From Lentisphaeria bacterium (GTDB taxonomy: Bacteria > Verrucomicrobiota > Lentisphaeria > Victivallales > Victivallaceae): a stretch of DNA of 64,000 nucleotides. The stretch spans positions 1 through 64,000 of the forward strand of contig CAAGDG010000058.1 of the NCBI GenBank assembly GCA_900768515.1. Reading direction: 5' to 3'. A program made the translations under genes and the position numbers. This document shows, one piece after another, positions 24,034 through 34,100 of this stretch. The notes beneath the pieces were generated by a model. The model ran no database searches. It saw only the letters and a list, made by a program, of their open reading frames with translations, and was not told the origin of the DNA. Position 1 is the stretch's first letter. Each line of letters begins with the position of its first letter.

Positions 24034-24876
24034 ATGTACCTGACCAGAAGAAAGTTCTCGCCCCGATACATTGAGAACAATGCCGGGAAAAACATGAAAA
24101 TCCCTCTCCGGTTCACCCTGATCGAGCTGCTGGTGGTCATCGCGATCATCGCCATCCTCGCTTCCATGCTGCTGCCGGCGCTGAATCAGGCGCGCGACTC
24201 CGCCCGCTCCTCCAACTGCAAAAGCAATCTCAAACAGCTCGGCACCGCCATGGCGATGTACCAGGGCAGTTTCGACGACTTCTTCCCGGTCTCCAGCTAC
24301 AAGGGGGATGTCGGTCCATTTTGGAACGCGGTGCTGGTCAAAGACGGATTTATCGACCGCTGGGTGATGAACTGCCCCGGCCGCGGCGTCTATTCCGGCA
24401 GCGGAGCTGATATGGCGAAACAATGGCATGAGCGCGGATTCGAAGAACCGGATTCCCTCTCCGACGGGGCCTGGCGTTATATCGATTACGGTTACAATCA
24501 CCAGCAGATCGGCTGCAACGGCGCCGGAAACTACCAGGAGACCGCCAAGGTGACGCAGCTGCGTTCCCAGACCATTGTGGCGGTGGATGCCGCGGCCCAG
24601 GGGAGAACCCTCGGCGACGCGACGCCCGCCGGATTCTTCCGGGCGAATCCCTACTACTCCACGCCGGACAACGGTCCGCAGGCCTGGCCGGCCCACGCCA
24701 ACAACAGTGAATGCAACGTGCTCTATTCCGATGGACACGTCCGCGGCATCAAGGGACAGGGTTCCGGCGAGACCGCGGCAAAATCCTTCTCCGAGAAAAA
24801 AGGAACTCCGCTCTGGGGATACTACACCAACGAACGGGACAAGGATATGGACGGCTCCGACTGGGACCGCCATTGA
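24034..24876 (+). CDS. Type II secretion-like pseudopilin with long leader
   Basis: The prepilin signature [13 protein letters not shown] is present, but about 25 residues ([20 protein letters not shown]) precede it if the well-spaced AAGGAG box and ATG at 24034 are used. A start at 24094 ([13 protein letters not shown]) would give a normal leader but has a weaker ribosome site. The globular part ends with [15 protein letters not shown], the H-X11-DGH tail. It follows the first pseudopilin by 33 bp and precedes the third giant GH by 120 bp. The pairing of pseudopilins with a secreted hydrolase repeats the arrangement at 7.8 kb. Confidence 0.82.
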   Translation: MYLTRRKFSPRYIENNAGKNMKIPLRFTLIELLVVIAIIAILASMLLPALNQARDSARSSNCKSNLKQLGTAMAMYQGSFDDFFPVSSYKGDVGPFWNAVLVKDGFIDRWVMNCPGRGVYSGSGADMAKQWHERGFEEPDSLSDGAWRYIDYGYNHQQIGCNGAGNYQETAKVTQLRSQTIVAVDAAAQGRTLGDATPAGFFRANPYYSTPDNGPQAWPAHANNSECNVLYSDGHVRGIKGQGSGETAAKSFSEKKGTPLWGYYTNERDKDMDGSDWDRH

Positions 24877-24996
24877 ACCTTGTCTCTTCTGCACCGGACG
24901 GTTTTGCGGCCGATCCGGTGTGCTGTGATTGTATGACATCAAAGTTTTGCCAGACGACGACGACAACCCAACCATATTCAGAACAGGAGCAGTTTT

Positions 24997-27900
24997 ATGC
25001 TGAAACAAGTCCTTGCCGGAGCCGCCGTCTTTCTGACGGTTGTCTCGGCGCCCGCCGCAGAGAATATATTCACCTCCGACTCCAGCAGCGCCGTCAAAGT
25101 GGATGGAATCTCATTCCGGCTGACCCACTGGAATCCCGCCTGGTCGATGACGTCCCAAAGTGAGTCGACGCTCTCCTTCCCCGGAGAGGCTGGCAGTACG
25201 GTTCCGGGCCGCGGCAATGTCCGAAACGGGGTGTTCCGGGTACGTGACGGCGAGTATCAGGTGACGGAGGCGGTCGATCTCGCCAAACCCGGAACGGCAA
25301 AACTCTCCTTCGAACTGACCAACCCTGCCGGGATCGACGCCGCCAGCGTGGCGGTGGTCGCCACCCTGCCTCTGAAGATGTTCGAAAACCGGCAGATTCT
25401 CTTCAACGGGAAAAATGTGAGTTTCGGTCCCGAATTCAATGACAAGAACTGGCAGACCTGGGTGGAAAAAAGCAATCGTCCCACCGAAGTGATCCTTCCT
25501 CTCAAGAGCGGGAAACTGGTGATCACGGGAAATTTCTCCGCGCAGCTGCAGGACAACCGCCGGTTTGACGGCTCCAACTGGGAACTCCGCCTCCAGTTCA
25601 CCCCCGGGAGCGGCAAGTTCAAAAAAGCCCGGTTCGACGCGGTATTTTCCTTCCAGCCCCACGTCTCGACGCCGATCGACCTGCGCAGCGCCTGCAACAT
25701 GGGGTTCAAGGACGAGGTTGACGGCGACCGGAAGGGTGGCTGGACCGACCAGGGTCCCGACAACGACCTCGCCATGATGACGCTCGGGAAACAGAAGCTC
25801 GCGGGAATCAATTTCGATGTCATCGACCCCGCCCGGAACGACGGACGCTCCTGCATCGTGCTCCGCGGCAAGGAGCGCCCCTATTTTCCGGACTCCGTGA
25901 CGGTCAAGTCCGGCGGAGCGAAGGGGCGCTACCTCTATCTCCTGAACGCCGTCGCCTGGGAACCCAAGTCGGCGACCCGGATCGGCACGGTCGAAGTCCG
26001 ATACACCGACGGGAAGAGCACGACGCTCCCCCTGGTCAGCGGAACCGACACCGCGAACTTCTGGATGCCCCGGCAGATCCCCAACGCCGCGGTCGCCTGG
26101 CGCAACAGCAACGACAGCGCGAACATCGGACTTTACGCGACCCGTTTCCCGCTCTCCGGGAAAGCGATTGACAGCCTGACCTTCCGCAGCGCCGGAGACG
26201 CGGTCTGGATGATCGTCGGCGCCACGCTCTCCGACGACGAAATCACTCCGGAAATGGAAGGCCCCCTTGTGATGCAGGCCAATCCGGACTGGGTCCCGAT
26301 TCAAAATGCCAAGGATATCGTTCCAGGCAGCGTGCTCGACTTCTCGTTCCTGCTCGACAAACCGGCGGGGAAGTATGGATTCATCCGGAACGTCAACGGT
26401 GAATTCCAGTTTGAAAAACGCCCGGGCAAACCGGCCCGCTTCTTCGGCGCCAACATCTGCTTCACCACAAACTTCATGGAGAAGAAGTTCGTGGACCGCA
26501 TGACCGACGAATTCGCCGCGACCGGCTACAACATCATTCGACTGCACCACTACGACCACGCGGTGGTTGCCCGTAAGAACCGCACGTCAACCTCGCTCGA
26601 CCCGGCCATGATCGACAAAATGGACTACCTGCTCGCCTCCTGCAAGGAGCGCGGCATCTACGTGACGCTCGATCTTTTCATCTACCGGCGGCTTGAAAAA
26701 GGGGAAATTCCGGAGTTCCCGGACCATGAGGTCGATTTCGTGGAATTCAAGGCGCTTGCCTTCGTCAATGAAAACGCGATGAAGAACTTCGAGACCTTCA
26801 GCGCCAATCTGATGAATCATGTGAACCCCTACACCAAACTCGCATGGAAGGACGATCCGGCGATCGTGACCATCAGTCTGATCAACGAGGACACCCTGTC
26901 CGCCACCTACTACCGCTATGATTTCATCCGCCAGATCTACGACCGGAAGTTCGAGGAGTACGTCAAAGCGAACCGTCTGACGCTGAACGAAGACAACCGG
27001 CGGCAGCTTTTCGAGCGGTTCCTGAATGAAACCTACAGCCGCGGCTACCAGCGCATGTCCAAATTCCTCCGGTCGATCGGGGTCAAGGCGCTGCTCACCG
27101 ACCAGAACTACATCACCAACATTTCGGCCACCGTGCTGCGCGACCAGCAGGATTTCGTGGACAACCACTTCTACTGGGGGCATCCGCAATTCCTCGGCGG
27201 CAACTGGAAACTGCCCGCCGCAGTCGAAACGTCAAGCGCGGCCGGCGCCTACGCCGGAGGGATTTCCGGAATGTTTCCGTCGCGAATCTTCGGCAAGCCC
27301 TTCACCATCACGGAATGGGACTATGTGAACCCCAATCCGTTCAACGTGGAGGGTTCCTTCCTGGTCGGCGCCTATTCCGCGCTGCAGAACTACGGCGGTC
27401 TCTGCCGCTTCGCCTACGCGCATTCGAGCGACAGAGTGACCCGGGACCAGTCGGCGATCCGCTTCTTCGATGTCTCCAACGATCCGCTGCGAATTCTCTC
27501 CGAACGGGCCGGAACGCTCTTCTTCCTGCGCGGGGACGTGAAGAGTTCGGAGGTCTGCTTCCCATATCTCCTGAACCGGAACTATCTTGACATTCCGGGA
27601 CATCCCGCCAACCATCCGCAGATCATCAACCGGCTCGGTCTGATCGGCAGAACCGGAACCATTTTCGACGCCGGCAAGAGTCCGGAAGGAACGCGCGCGC
27701 TCTTCACCTCGGTCCCCTTCCAGGGGAAGAGCCGCTATCCGGTGATCAACACGTCGGGAGGAATCGGAAATCTGCTTCAACAGCTCCTGCAGCAGAAGAT
27801 CATCTCTTCCGCCAACTACGATCCAGCGACCCAGCGCTTCACCAGCTCCACCGGCGAGCTTGAGATCACCCGCAAAACCAGAACCTTCCGGGCGGTCACG

Positions 27901-28323
27901 CCGCGCAGCGAGGGATTCGTGGCCCCGGCCCAGACCAGACTTGCCGGAAAGTTCGCCGAGATCGTGAACGGGAATACCTTCAGCGCCATTCTGGTCGCCG
28001 CCGTGGACGACCGGCCGCTCGCCGGAAGCGACCGCATTCTGATTCTCCATCTGACCGATGTGAAGAACACTGGAATGAAATTCGCGGGGCAGGACATGTC
28101 CGTGCTGCAGTCCTGGGGCACGCTGCCCCTGCTGATGCGCCGCGGCGAAGCGGAGATCACGCTGGCCGCCCGGCCGGGCATGAAACTCTACGCCTGCGGT
28201 TTCGACGGCAGCCGGAAATTCGAGGTGCCGACCGAACCGGCCGGCAACGGGAAGATCCGGTTCACTGCGAAGAACGTCACCGATCAGGGAGCGATCGTCG
28301 CCTACGAACTGGTCCGGGAGTAA
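24997..28323 (+). CDS. Giant secreted glycoside hydrolase-like protein, paralogue 3
   Basis: This 1108-residue protein has a signal peptide (MLKQVLAGAAVFLTVVSAPA). Its N-terminal beta-rich half carries GDRKGGWTDQGPDND (about 243-257) and its GH-A-like barrel begins near ARFFGANICF (about 480). Candidate acid/base is E631 (SLINEDT) and candidate nucleophile E773 (FTITEWDY), with NHFYWGHP between. The C-terminal TGELEITR and TPRSEGF signature matches paralogues 1 and 2. An AGGAG box precedes the ATG. It follows two pseudopilins on the same strand. It is diverged from the tandem pair at 966-7662 but collinear throughout, so it arose by an older duplication. The substrate is unknown. Confidence 0.8.
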   Translation: MLKQVLAGAAVFLTVVSAPAAENIFTSDSSSAVKVDGISFRLTHWNPAWSMTSQSESTLSFPGEAGSTVPGRGNVRNGVFRVRDGEYQVTEAVDLAKPGTAKLSFELTNPAGIDAASVAVVATLPLKMFENRQILFNGKNVSFGPEFNDKNWQTWVEKSNRPTEVILPLKSGKLVITGNFSAQLQDNRRFDGSNWELRLQFTPGSGKFKKARFDAVFSFQPHVSTPIDLRSACNMGFKDEVDGDRKGGWTDQGPDNDLAMMTLGKQKLAGINFDVIDPARNDGRSCIVLRGKERPYFPDSVTVKSGGAKGRYLYLLNAVAWEPKSATRIGTVEVRYTDGKSTTLPLVSGTDTANFWMPRQIPNAAVAWRNSNDSANIGLYATRFPLSGKAIDSLTFRSAGDAVWMIVGATLSDDEITPEMEGPLVMQANPDWVPIQNAKDIVPGSVLDFSFLLDKPAGKYGFIRNVNGEFQFEKRPGKPARFFGANICFTTNFMEKKFVDRMTDEFAATGYNIIRLHHYDHAVVARKNRTSTSLDPAMIDKMDYLLASCKERGIYVTLDLFIYRRLEKGEIPEFPDHEVDFVEFKALAFVNENAMKNFETFSANLMNHVNPYTKLAWKDDPAIVTISLINEDTLSATYYRYDFIRQIYDRKFEEYVKANRLTLNEDNRRQLFERFLNETYSRGYQRMSKFLRSIGVKALLTDQNYITNISATVLRDQQDFVDNHFYWGHPQFLGGNWKLPAAVETSSAAGAYAGGISGMFPSRIFGKPFTITEWDYVNPNPFNVEGSFLVGAYSALQNYGGLCRFAYAHSSDRVTRDQSAIRFFDVSNDPLRILSERAGTLFFLRGDVKSSEVCFPYLLNRNYLDIPGHPANHPQIINRLGLIGRTGTIFDAGKSPEGTRALFTSVPFQGKSRYPVINTSGGIGNLLQQLLQQKIISSANYDPATQRFTSSTGELEITRKTRTFRAVTPRSEGFVAPAQTRLAGKFAEIVNGNTFSAILVAAVDDRPLAGSDRILILHLTDVKNTGMKFAGQDMSVLQSWGTLPLLMRRGEAEITLAARPGMKLYACGFDGSRKFEVPTEPAGNGKIRFTAKNVTDQGAIVAYELVRE

Positions 28324-28472
28324 CCCGATAATCCGGGAAACCGGAAGATCCACGCGGGGTCCGGTGCGCGGAAAGCGCCCGGGCCCCCGTTTCTCCGGCC
28401 GGAGCGGAAACTCTCCTCTGCTCTCCACCCCCTCCCCCCGCAACACACGGTCCAACTTCCGGAAACTGAAAT

Positions 28473-29357
28473 ATGCACGTTTTTCATCTAAAGGATCTGG
28501 CGACGCCGACCCATCCCGAGATCGCGCTGACGCTCCAGCGCTGGCGCCGGGCGAACAACTCGGGCGAACACCGACATGACGGCGTCGAGATCGTTTTCGT
28601 GCTCTCCGGCAGCGGGGTCAACTTTCTGGACGGTCGTCCTTTTCCGATCATCGCAGGGGACCTCTATGTGGTCAACCGGGGAGCGGTCCACTCGTTCTAT
28701 TCCAACAATGAACTGATCTTCTACAACCTGCTCTTTTCCTTTTCCCTTTTCAGCCGGCGGGAGCAGGAGGAGTTCCGGAGAATTCCGGAATTTGAGCGGG
28801 TCTTCGCTCCGGCGCTCACCCGGGGGGCGGGGTTCGACAAGCTTTCGCTCCCACCGGCGGCCGCGGAACGTCTCCGGGAACTTTTCGAAGCACTGAACCG
28901 GGAACTGCGCACCGCCGCTCCCGGCAGCCGCCTCGGGGTCCGCGCCACGCTGATGCTGCTGATCGTCGAAATCTGCCGCTGTGCGGCGGCGCCCCCCTCC
29001 CCGCTGGCGGCGGCGAAAGACAATCACCACTCCCCGCTGACCCGGATCATCGATTTTCTGAATGCGAACTTCCGGCGGCCGCTCGACCTCTCCGAACTGG
29101 CGGAGGCGGCGGGTCTGAGTCCGACCTACGTCGGGGAGTTCTTCCGGAACCGCACCGGAATTCCGCTGGTACGCCACCTGACCACGCTGCGGATCGACGA
29201 GGCGCGCAGGCTGCTCGCCCGCCGCCCCGAATGGAACATCACCGAAATCGCCGCCCGGTGCGGATTCGAAGACTCCGGTTACTTCACCCGGGTGTTCCGC
29301 GCCGCGACCGGGGAGACTCCCACGCAATATCGGAAAAAAATCAGGGAAAAACTCTGA
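28473..29357 (+). CDS. AraC-family transcriptional regulator with cupin sensor domain
   Basis: This is a 294-residue protein. Residues about 15-90 form a cupin-type sugar-binding fold (GEHRHDGVEIVFVLSGSG, PIIAGDLYVVNRGAVHSF). Residues about 190-290 form the double helix-turn-helix DNA-binding domain (LDLSELAEAAGLSPTYVGEFF and ITEIAARCGFEDSGYFTRVF). AraC regulators of this type activate nearby carbohydrate genes when sugar binds the cupin. Its likely targets are the ADP-ribosylglycohydrolase downstream or the flanking giant GH genes. The 149-bp gap upstream (28324-28472) is GC-rich with no clear promoter. Confidence 0.88.
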   Translation: MHVFHLKDLATPTHPEIALTLQRWRRANNSGEHRHDGVEIVFVLSGSGVNFLDGRPFPIIAGDLYVVNRGAVHSFYSNNELIFYNLLFSFSLFSRREQEEFRRIPEFERVFAPALTRGAGFDKLSLPPAAAERLRELFEALNRELRTAAPGSRLGVRATLMLLIVEICRCAAAPPSPLAAAKDNHHSPLTRIIDFLNANFRRPLDLSELAEAAGLSPTYVGEFFRNRTGIPLVRHLTTLRIDEARRLLARRPEWNITEIAARCGFEDSGYFTRVFRAATGETPTQYRKKIREKL

Positions 29358-29407
29358 TTATCTTTGTTTTTTTCCTTTTAAAATCCTGTTTTTTCCTTTT
29401 ATTCTTA

Positions 29408-29436
29408 TAGTTTCCGTCCTCTCCGGGGTTTATATT
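29408..29436 (+). promoter_or_regulatory. Promoter candidate for the ADP-ribosylglycohydrolase gene
   Basis: TATATT (29431-29436) with a weak TAGTTT -35 (29408-29413), 17-bp spacer. It is preceded by an AT-rich stretch with a directly repeated TTTTTTCCTTTTA. The weak -35 would suit AraC activation. Confidence 0.4.
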
Positions 29437-29512
29437 GGAAAGAAAGATGCGGGCGCCTTCCATCCCGGATGGTCCGGGAGAAGCCGTCCGCCGCGACAAG
29501 GAGAAACGAAAT

Positions 29513-31051
29513 ATGTTCGACACCTGTCAGAAATCGCGCCAGAGCCTGAACCGCGCCGAATACCGCGACAAAGTGCTCGGATGCTGAACCGGGAAGAATA
29601 TCGGCGGCACTCTCGGCGCTCCGATCGAAGGACGCCGCGAAATGTTCGATCTGACGTTCTACAAACAGGACCTCAACGGGACTCCGGCTCCGAACGACGA
29701 TCTCGATCTGCAGCTGGTCTGGCTCCAGGCCGCCGAGGAGCGCGGCGTCTACCAGCTCAACGAACGGGTGCTCGGTGAGTACTGGATGGCGCACATCACC
29801 GGACCGTGGAACGAGTACGGAATCGGCAAGGCAAACATGGCCAACGGATTCCAGCCCCCGCTCTCCGGAGCGCTCAACAACGGCCAGTGGAAGAACAGCA
29901 ACGGTGCCTGGATCCGTTCGGAAATCTGGGCGTGCCTCTTCCCCGGTTCACCGGACGACGTGCTGGAGTTCGCGTGGTACGACTCCTGCGTCGACCACGC
30001 CGGCGACGGAATCTACGCCGAACTTTTCACCGCCGCGCTGGAGTCTGCAGCCTTCGTGGTCCAGGACATCCGACGGCTGATTGAAATCGCGTTGTCCAAG
30101 ATCCCGGCCGACTGCCGTGTCGCCCGCAGCGTCAAGCTCGCCTGCCGCGAATATGACGCCGGTCGTTCGCTCGCCGACGCGCGCAACGCGATCGTCGCAG
30201 ACAGCACCGACCTCGGCTGGTTCCAGGCGCCGGCCAATGTCGCCTTCGCCATTCTCGGCCTGCTCTACGGCGAAGGGGATTTCGGCAAATCGCTCTGCTG
30301 CGCGGTCAACTGCGGCGACGACACCGACTGCACCGGCGCGACCGTGGGGTCGGTGCTGGGGATTCTCCTCGGCCGTTCCGGAATTCCGTCAAAATGGAGC
30401 GATCCGATCGGAGAGAGCATCCAGACCGTCGCGATCAACCGCTTCCGGCTCGATGTGCCCGCCACCATCAGCGAACTGACCGACCGGGTGGTCCGCCTCG
30501 CGGAGGAGACGGCGCGCTGGAATCCGACCCTGCCCGGTTTCACCGACGACGGCGGCGGCTTCGACGCGGGGTACCTTGCCGGACTTGATTCCGACAAATG
30601 CGCCCGTAAACGGATTTGGAACCGCTCCAGCTTTGCACAGACTTATCCCCTCCCGTGGGGCGAAATCACCGTGACGTTTGAAAACGAACCGCAGATCGCG
30701 ACGGGAGAATCGCTGAAGATGTGTCTTTCGATCTCTCCTCTCGTATACGACGACAAAGTGGTCCACCTGGAGTGGGGACTGCCGGAAGGCTGGAGCGCTT
30801 CTCCGGGCGAGGTGTTTTCCATGCTGACGCGGATGGGGCAGACCCAGTCGATCGAATGCGAACTCACCGCCGGAACCTTCTCCGGCGCGGTCGAATACCT
30901 GCCGCTGACCATCCGGCTCGCCGGCCGGTTCAATCCGCTGGTGGTGATGGTTCCGATCCAGCAGAAAGGGTGCGCCAACAACGAATTCCCGGAAGTCAAC
31001 CAGTCGTATTACGACATCCGGGACCGTCTCCTCGCCAGACGGCGGGGCTGA
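29513..31051 (+). CDS. ADP-ribosylglycohydrolase family protein interrupted by an in-frame TGA
   Basis: Translation from the ATG at 29513 (AAGGAG nine bases upstream) gives 24 residues ending KVLGC, then TGA at 29585-29587. The same frame continues as TGKNIGGTLGAPIEGRRE and stays open to 31051. The family motif has tryptophan at the stop position (GCWxGKNIGG), so a TGG to TGA change is the simplest reading. Metal-binding motifs remain: NDDLDLQ near the N-terminus and GDDTDCTGA near residue 270. A C-terminal ~170-residue beta-rich domain follows. ADP-ribosylglycohydrolase-fold enzymes cleave ADP-ribose or related N-glycosidic bonds. An internal ATG at 29642 would yield a protein lacking the first motif. 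TGA is used as a normal stop by other genes here. Possible explanations are a pseudogene, readthrough or a sequence error. Confidence 0.75.
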
Positions 31052-31071
31052 TTCCGAAGCGCCTGGGAAAC

Positions 31072-31107
31072 AACGGCCTCCCCGGGAACTTCCGGGGAGG
31101 CCGTTTT
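31072..31107. terminator. Bidirectional terminator between convergent genes
   Basis: A perfect 14-bp stem (31072-31085 with 31092-31105) around GAACTT is followed by T residues on both strands. Confidence 0.85.
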
Positions 31108-31126
31108 GCGAAACATTCCTCGTTGT

Positions 31127-34100
31127 CTATTTCCGCGCAAGTTCGAAGAAGACGGTCGGCTCCTTCAACTTCGCGGTATCGACCCGGAACTCCACCGTGT
31201 CGCCGCTCCTGCGTACCGGTGCAATCTCCTCGGTACGCTCCCCCTCCGGCGTCAGCGCCCAGAGACGGAGCGAACCAGCGTTCCGGTTGCGAAGCACAAA
31301 GGCGAAGCTGCCGGTCCGCAGCAGAACCGGAGAACCGCCGATGTTGCGCAACGTCCTCAGATCGGCATCATCGAAGACCATGTTGGAATTGAGCGCGTCC
31401 GTCGCATAGACCACCGCAATCCGTTCGGCATCGCGAAGCGGCCGGTCGCCGTCGATCGAAACCGCGGAGAGATTGCCGCGCCGGCTCATCTCGCGCACTT
31501 CGAAATCGGGGAGGCGGTATTGGGTCCCGGCCTCGGCGCAGACTCCCTGCAGCCGCGGCGTGTTGACCGAAAGCAGCCGTTTGCGGACATCCAGGAAGAG
31601 TTCGCCGGTGGCGTTTTCAAACAGTTCATTGGCGACGTCGGTCCGGTTCTCCGCCGGCAGCAACCCCTGCCGCTTCAGCTCCTCCAGCGCGGGGCCGAGC
31701 TTGAAGTTGCCGGAGGCGGTATCGGAAATCAAGGCGTACCCTTCAGCATGGCTGACCACCGCGCTGCCGCCGTCACCGGCCAGAACCGCCTCGCCGGGGC
31801 GGGCCGGGAAGGGTTCCCGCCCGGAGGCGACCACGTCGGTCGAAAACCCGGTCACCAGCGCGAGACGCGACTGCGTGGCGCTGACGCTGTCGCCGAATTC
31901 GAACCGCCGGAACATCTCATCCGCGTTGAACCGGACCCGCACACCGCGGTCGGCCGGCTTCACATCCCCGCGGCGGAAGAGGAAGAACGTCAGGAACTCC
32001 GACGCCTGCTGCACCGGATCGGACATCGACAGGAACGGATTGATCCGCTCGACCGGAACCACACTCTGCGGCTGCGCAAACTGCGTCAGACCGTCGAAAT
32101 TCTGGAACGCGGCATAAGCGCCGGTCACAAACGCCTGTTCGTAACGGTAGCGGTTCCAGAAGGTGTGCGCGTGCTCGGTGACCACGATCGGCTTGCCGGC
32201 CAGCCGCGTCGAAACGAATCCCCGGAACTGCCCGCCGGCGTTCGAAAGCGAACTCTCCTGCGAAATGGTCGAACCCGGCTGCATGTAGTTGGTCGGATGT
32301 GCATGGTATCCATTCATCGTGACCGCATCCATCTCGCTTCGGATCAACGAGTAGCGTCTGGCACGACCCATGTTGTAGTTGCTGATGATTCCGCGGTAGC
32401 CGAGTTCGCGCAGCGTCTTGCTGTACCAGCGGAAGGTATCGCCTTCCACCGCGGTCAGAAATTCGTTGACGTCGCGTCCGAGGGCGTTCTTCGCCTGCAC
32501 GCTTTCCGGCGTGAAGATCGGAACCGCGTCGAAGGAGCCATAGTTGCTGCCATGCGCGGCATTCAGCTTCTCAATCGACGGATACCTGGAGCGGAGGAAC
32601 TCCCGCCAGCGCGGGGTCAGACCGGTCCAGTCGTCCGGCCAGATGAAGGCGAACTCCTGTTCATTGAACCCCTGCACCATCGCCAGAACCGGATCGTCGA
32701 TCAACCGGGTTCCGGTGTAGGGATTGACCCGGCACAGCAGCTCCTGGATTCCGCGCCGCCAGTGCTCCCGTGCGACCGGATCGTAGTGCATGCTCAGTTT
32801 GAAATAGCTCTTCCGGGAGTGTTCCGGCCGCCACGGAGAACCGGGCAGGTAGCCCCGCCACGAACTCATCGCATCGAAGTTGAGATAGATGCCGTTCTCC
32901 TTCATGCAGTAGATCAGGTAATCGAAATGATCGAGGTTTTCCGGAGAGAATTCAAACGCCTTCTCGCTTCTCAAAACCAGAACCGCATCCAGAAAGTGAG
33001 TCCGGGTCATATTATAACCGGCCCGGCGAAGCCGCTGCGTGTAGGCGGCGATCTTCTCATGGGTGTCCAACTGGGGACCGGCGACATCGGCCCGGCCGAT
33101 GAAGGCGTCGGTGCCTTCACAGCTTGAGAGGAAACGGGCCGGACGGTCCGGTTCCTTTTCAAACGCCAGCTGGCCGGCGGCATTCACGATCACCCGGCCG
33201 AGCTCTCCGACCTTGTGGAACGGCAGAAAACCGGAGCGGTCGAGCGCCGAACCGGCGATGATCCCCCGCTCGTTCCGGTAGCGGAACGGCCGCCAGACCT
33301 CGTCGGCAGTGATCCGCACCTGTTTCGCACGCGGCGGTTCGTAGACGGAATCCGACAGCGTGGCGGCCAGCACGATCCAGATCGAACCGGAACCGGCACT
33401 CTCCAGGACAACTTCCTTCACCGGACCAAACTTCTCCGGCAGCTGGAACCGCGAAACATAAGCGCCAACCCGGTTGCTGGAGTTGAGCCATGTGGCGCCG
33501 ACGGCGCCGTTCTCCAGCGATTTCGGACTCCACCAGTCGCCGACATCACGCCCGGAACGGATTTCAAAGCTTTGTTTCCGGCCGTTCTCCCCGGTCACAA
33601 CAAGGCGGCCGACCTCGCCCGGCGCCGCCCAGCAGAGGGTGTGAAGCAAATAGAGGTTGCGCCCTTCCAGCCGGCGCTCTCCGGCCGGAAGCACCACCCG
33701 CTCCGGCCCGTTCGGGAACCGGGCGGAACGCATCGTAAGAACCGTCTTCCCGCCGTTGGCATCCGGTTCGAGCAGCCGGAACGGAACGTTTGCAAACAGT
33801 TCCTGCTTGCGATCGAGGTTGGCGGCGTCATTTTCCGGTCCCTGGTCGGACCAGCCGCCCTTTCCATCCCCCGGCGTCGGATCGGCGTAGCCCATGTTGG
33901 CGGCCTTCCGGAAATCCAGAAAGCTGTCGACCACCCCGACCGAAAGATTCCGGAACCGGATCTGACCGGAGGTATCCTGCAATCCGAGCGCAATGTTCGC
34001 AGAGTCAAGATCGAAAGGCAGTGAGACCATGAACTCCACCGGCATCCAGTCGTAGCTGCCGGTGCGCATCTTCCCCTGCGGGTAGAAGTGCTTGCCGCCG

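Noticed and set aside
29585..29587. Selenocysteine codon
   Set aside because: The family residue is tryptophan, no clear SECIS hairpin follows, and TGA is used as an ordinary stop in other genes of the window. Kept only as one open option in the findings.
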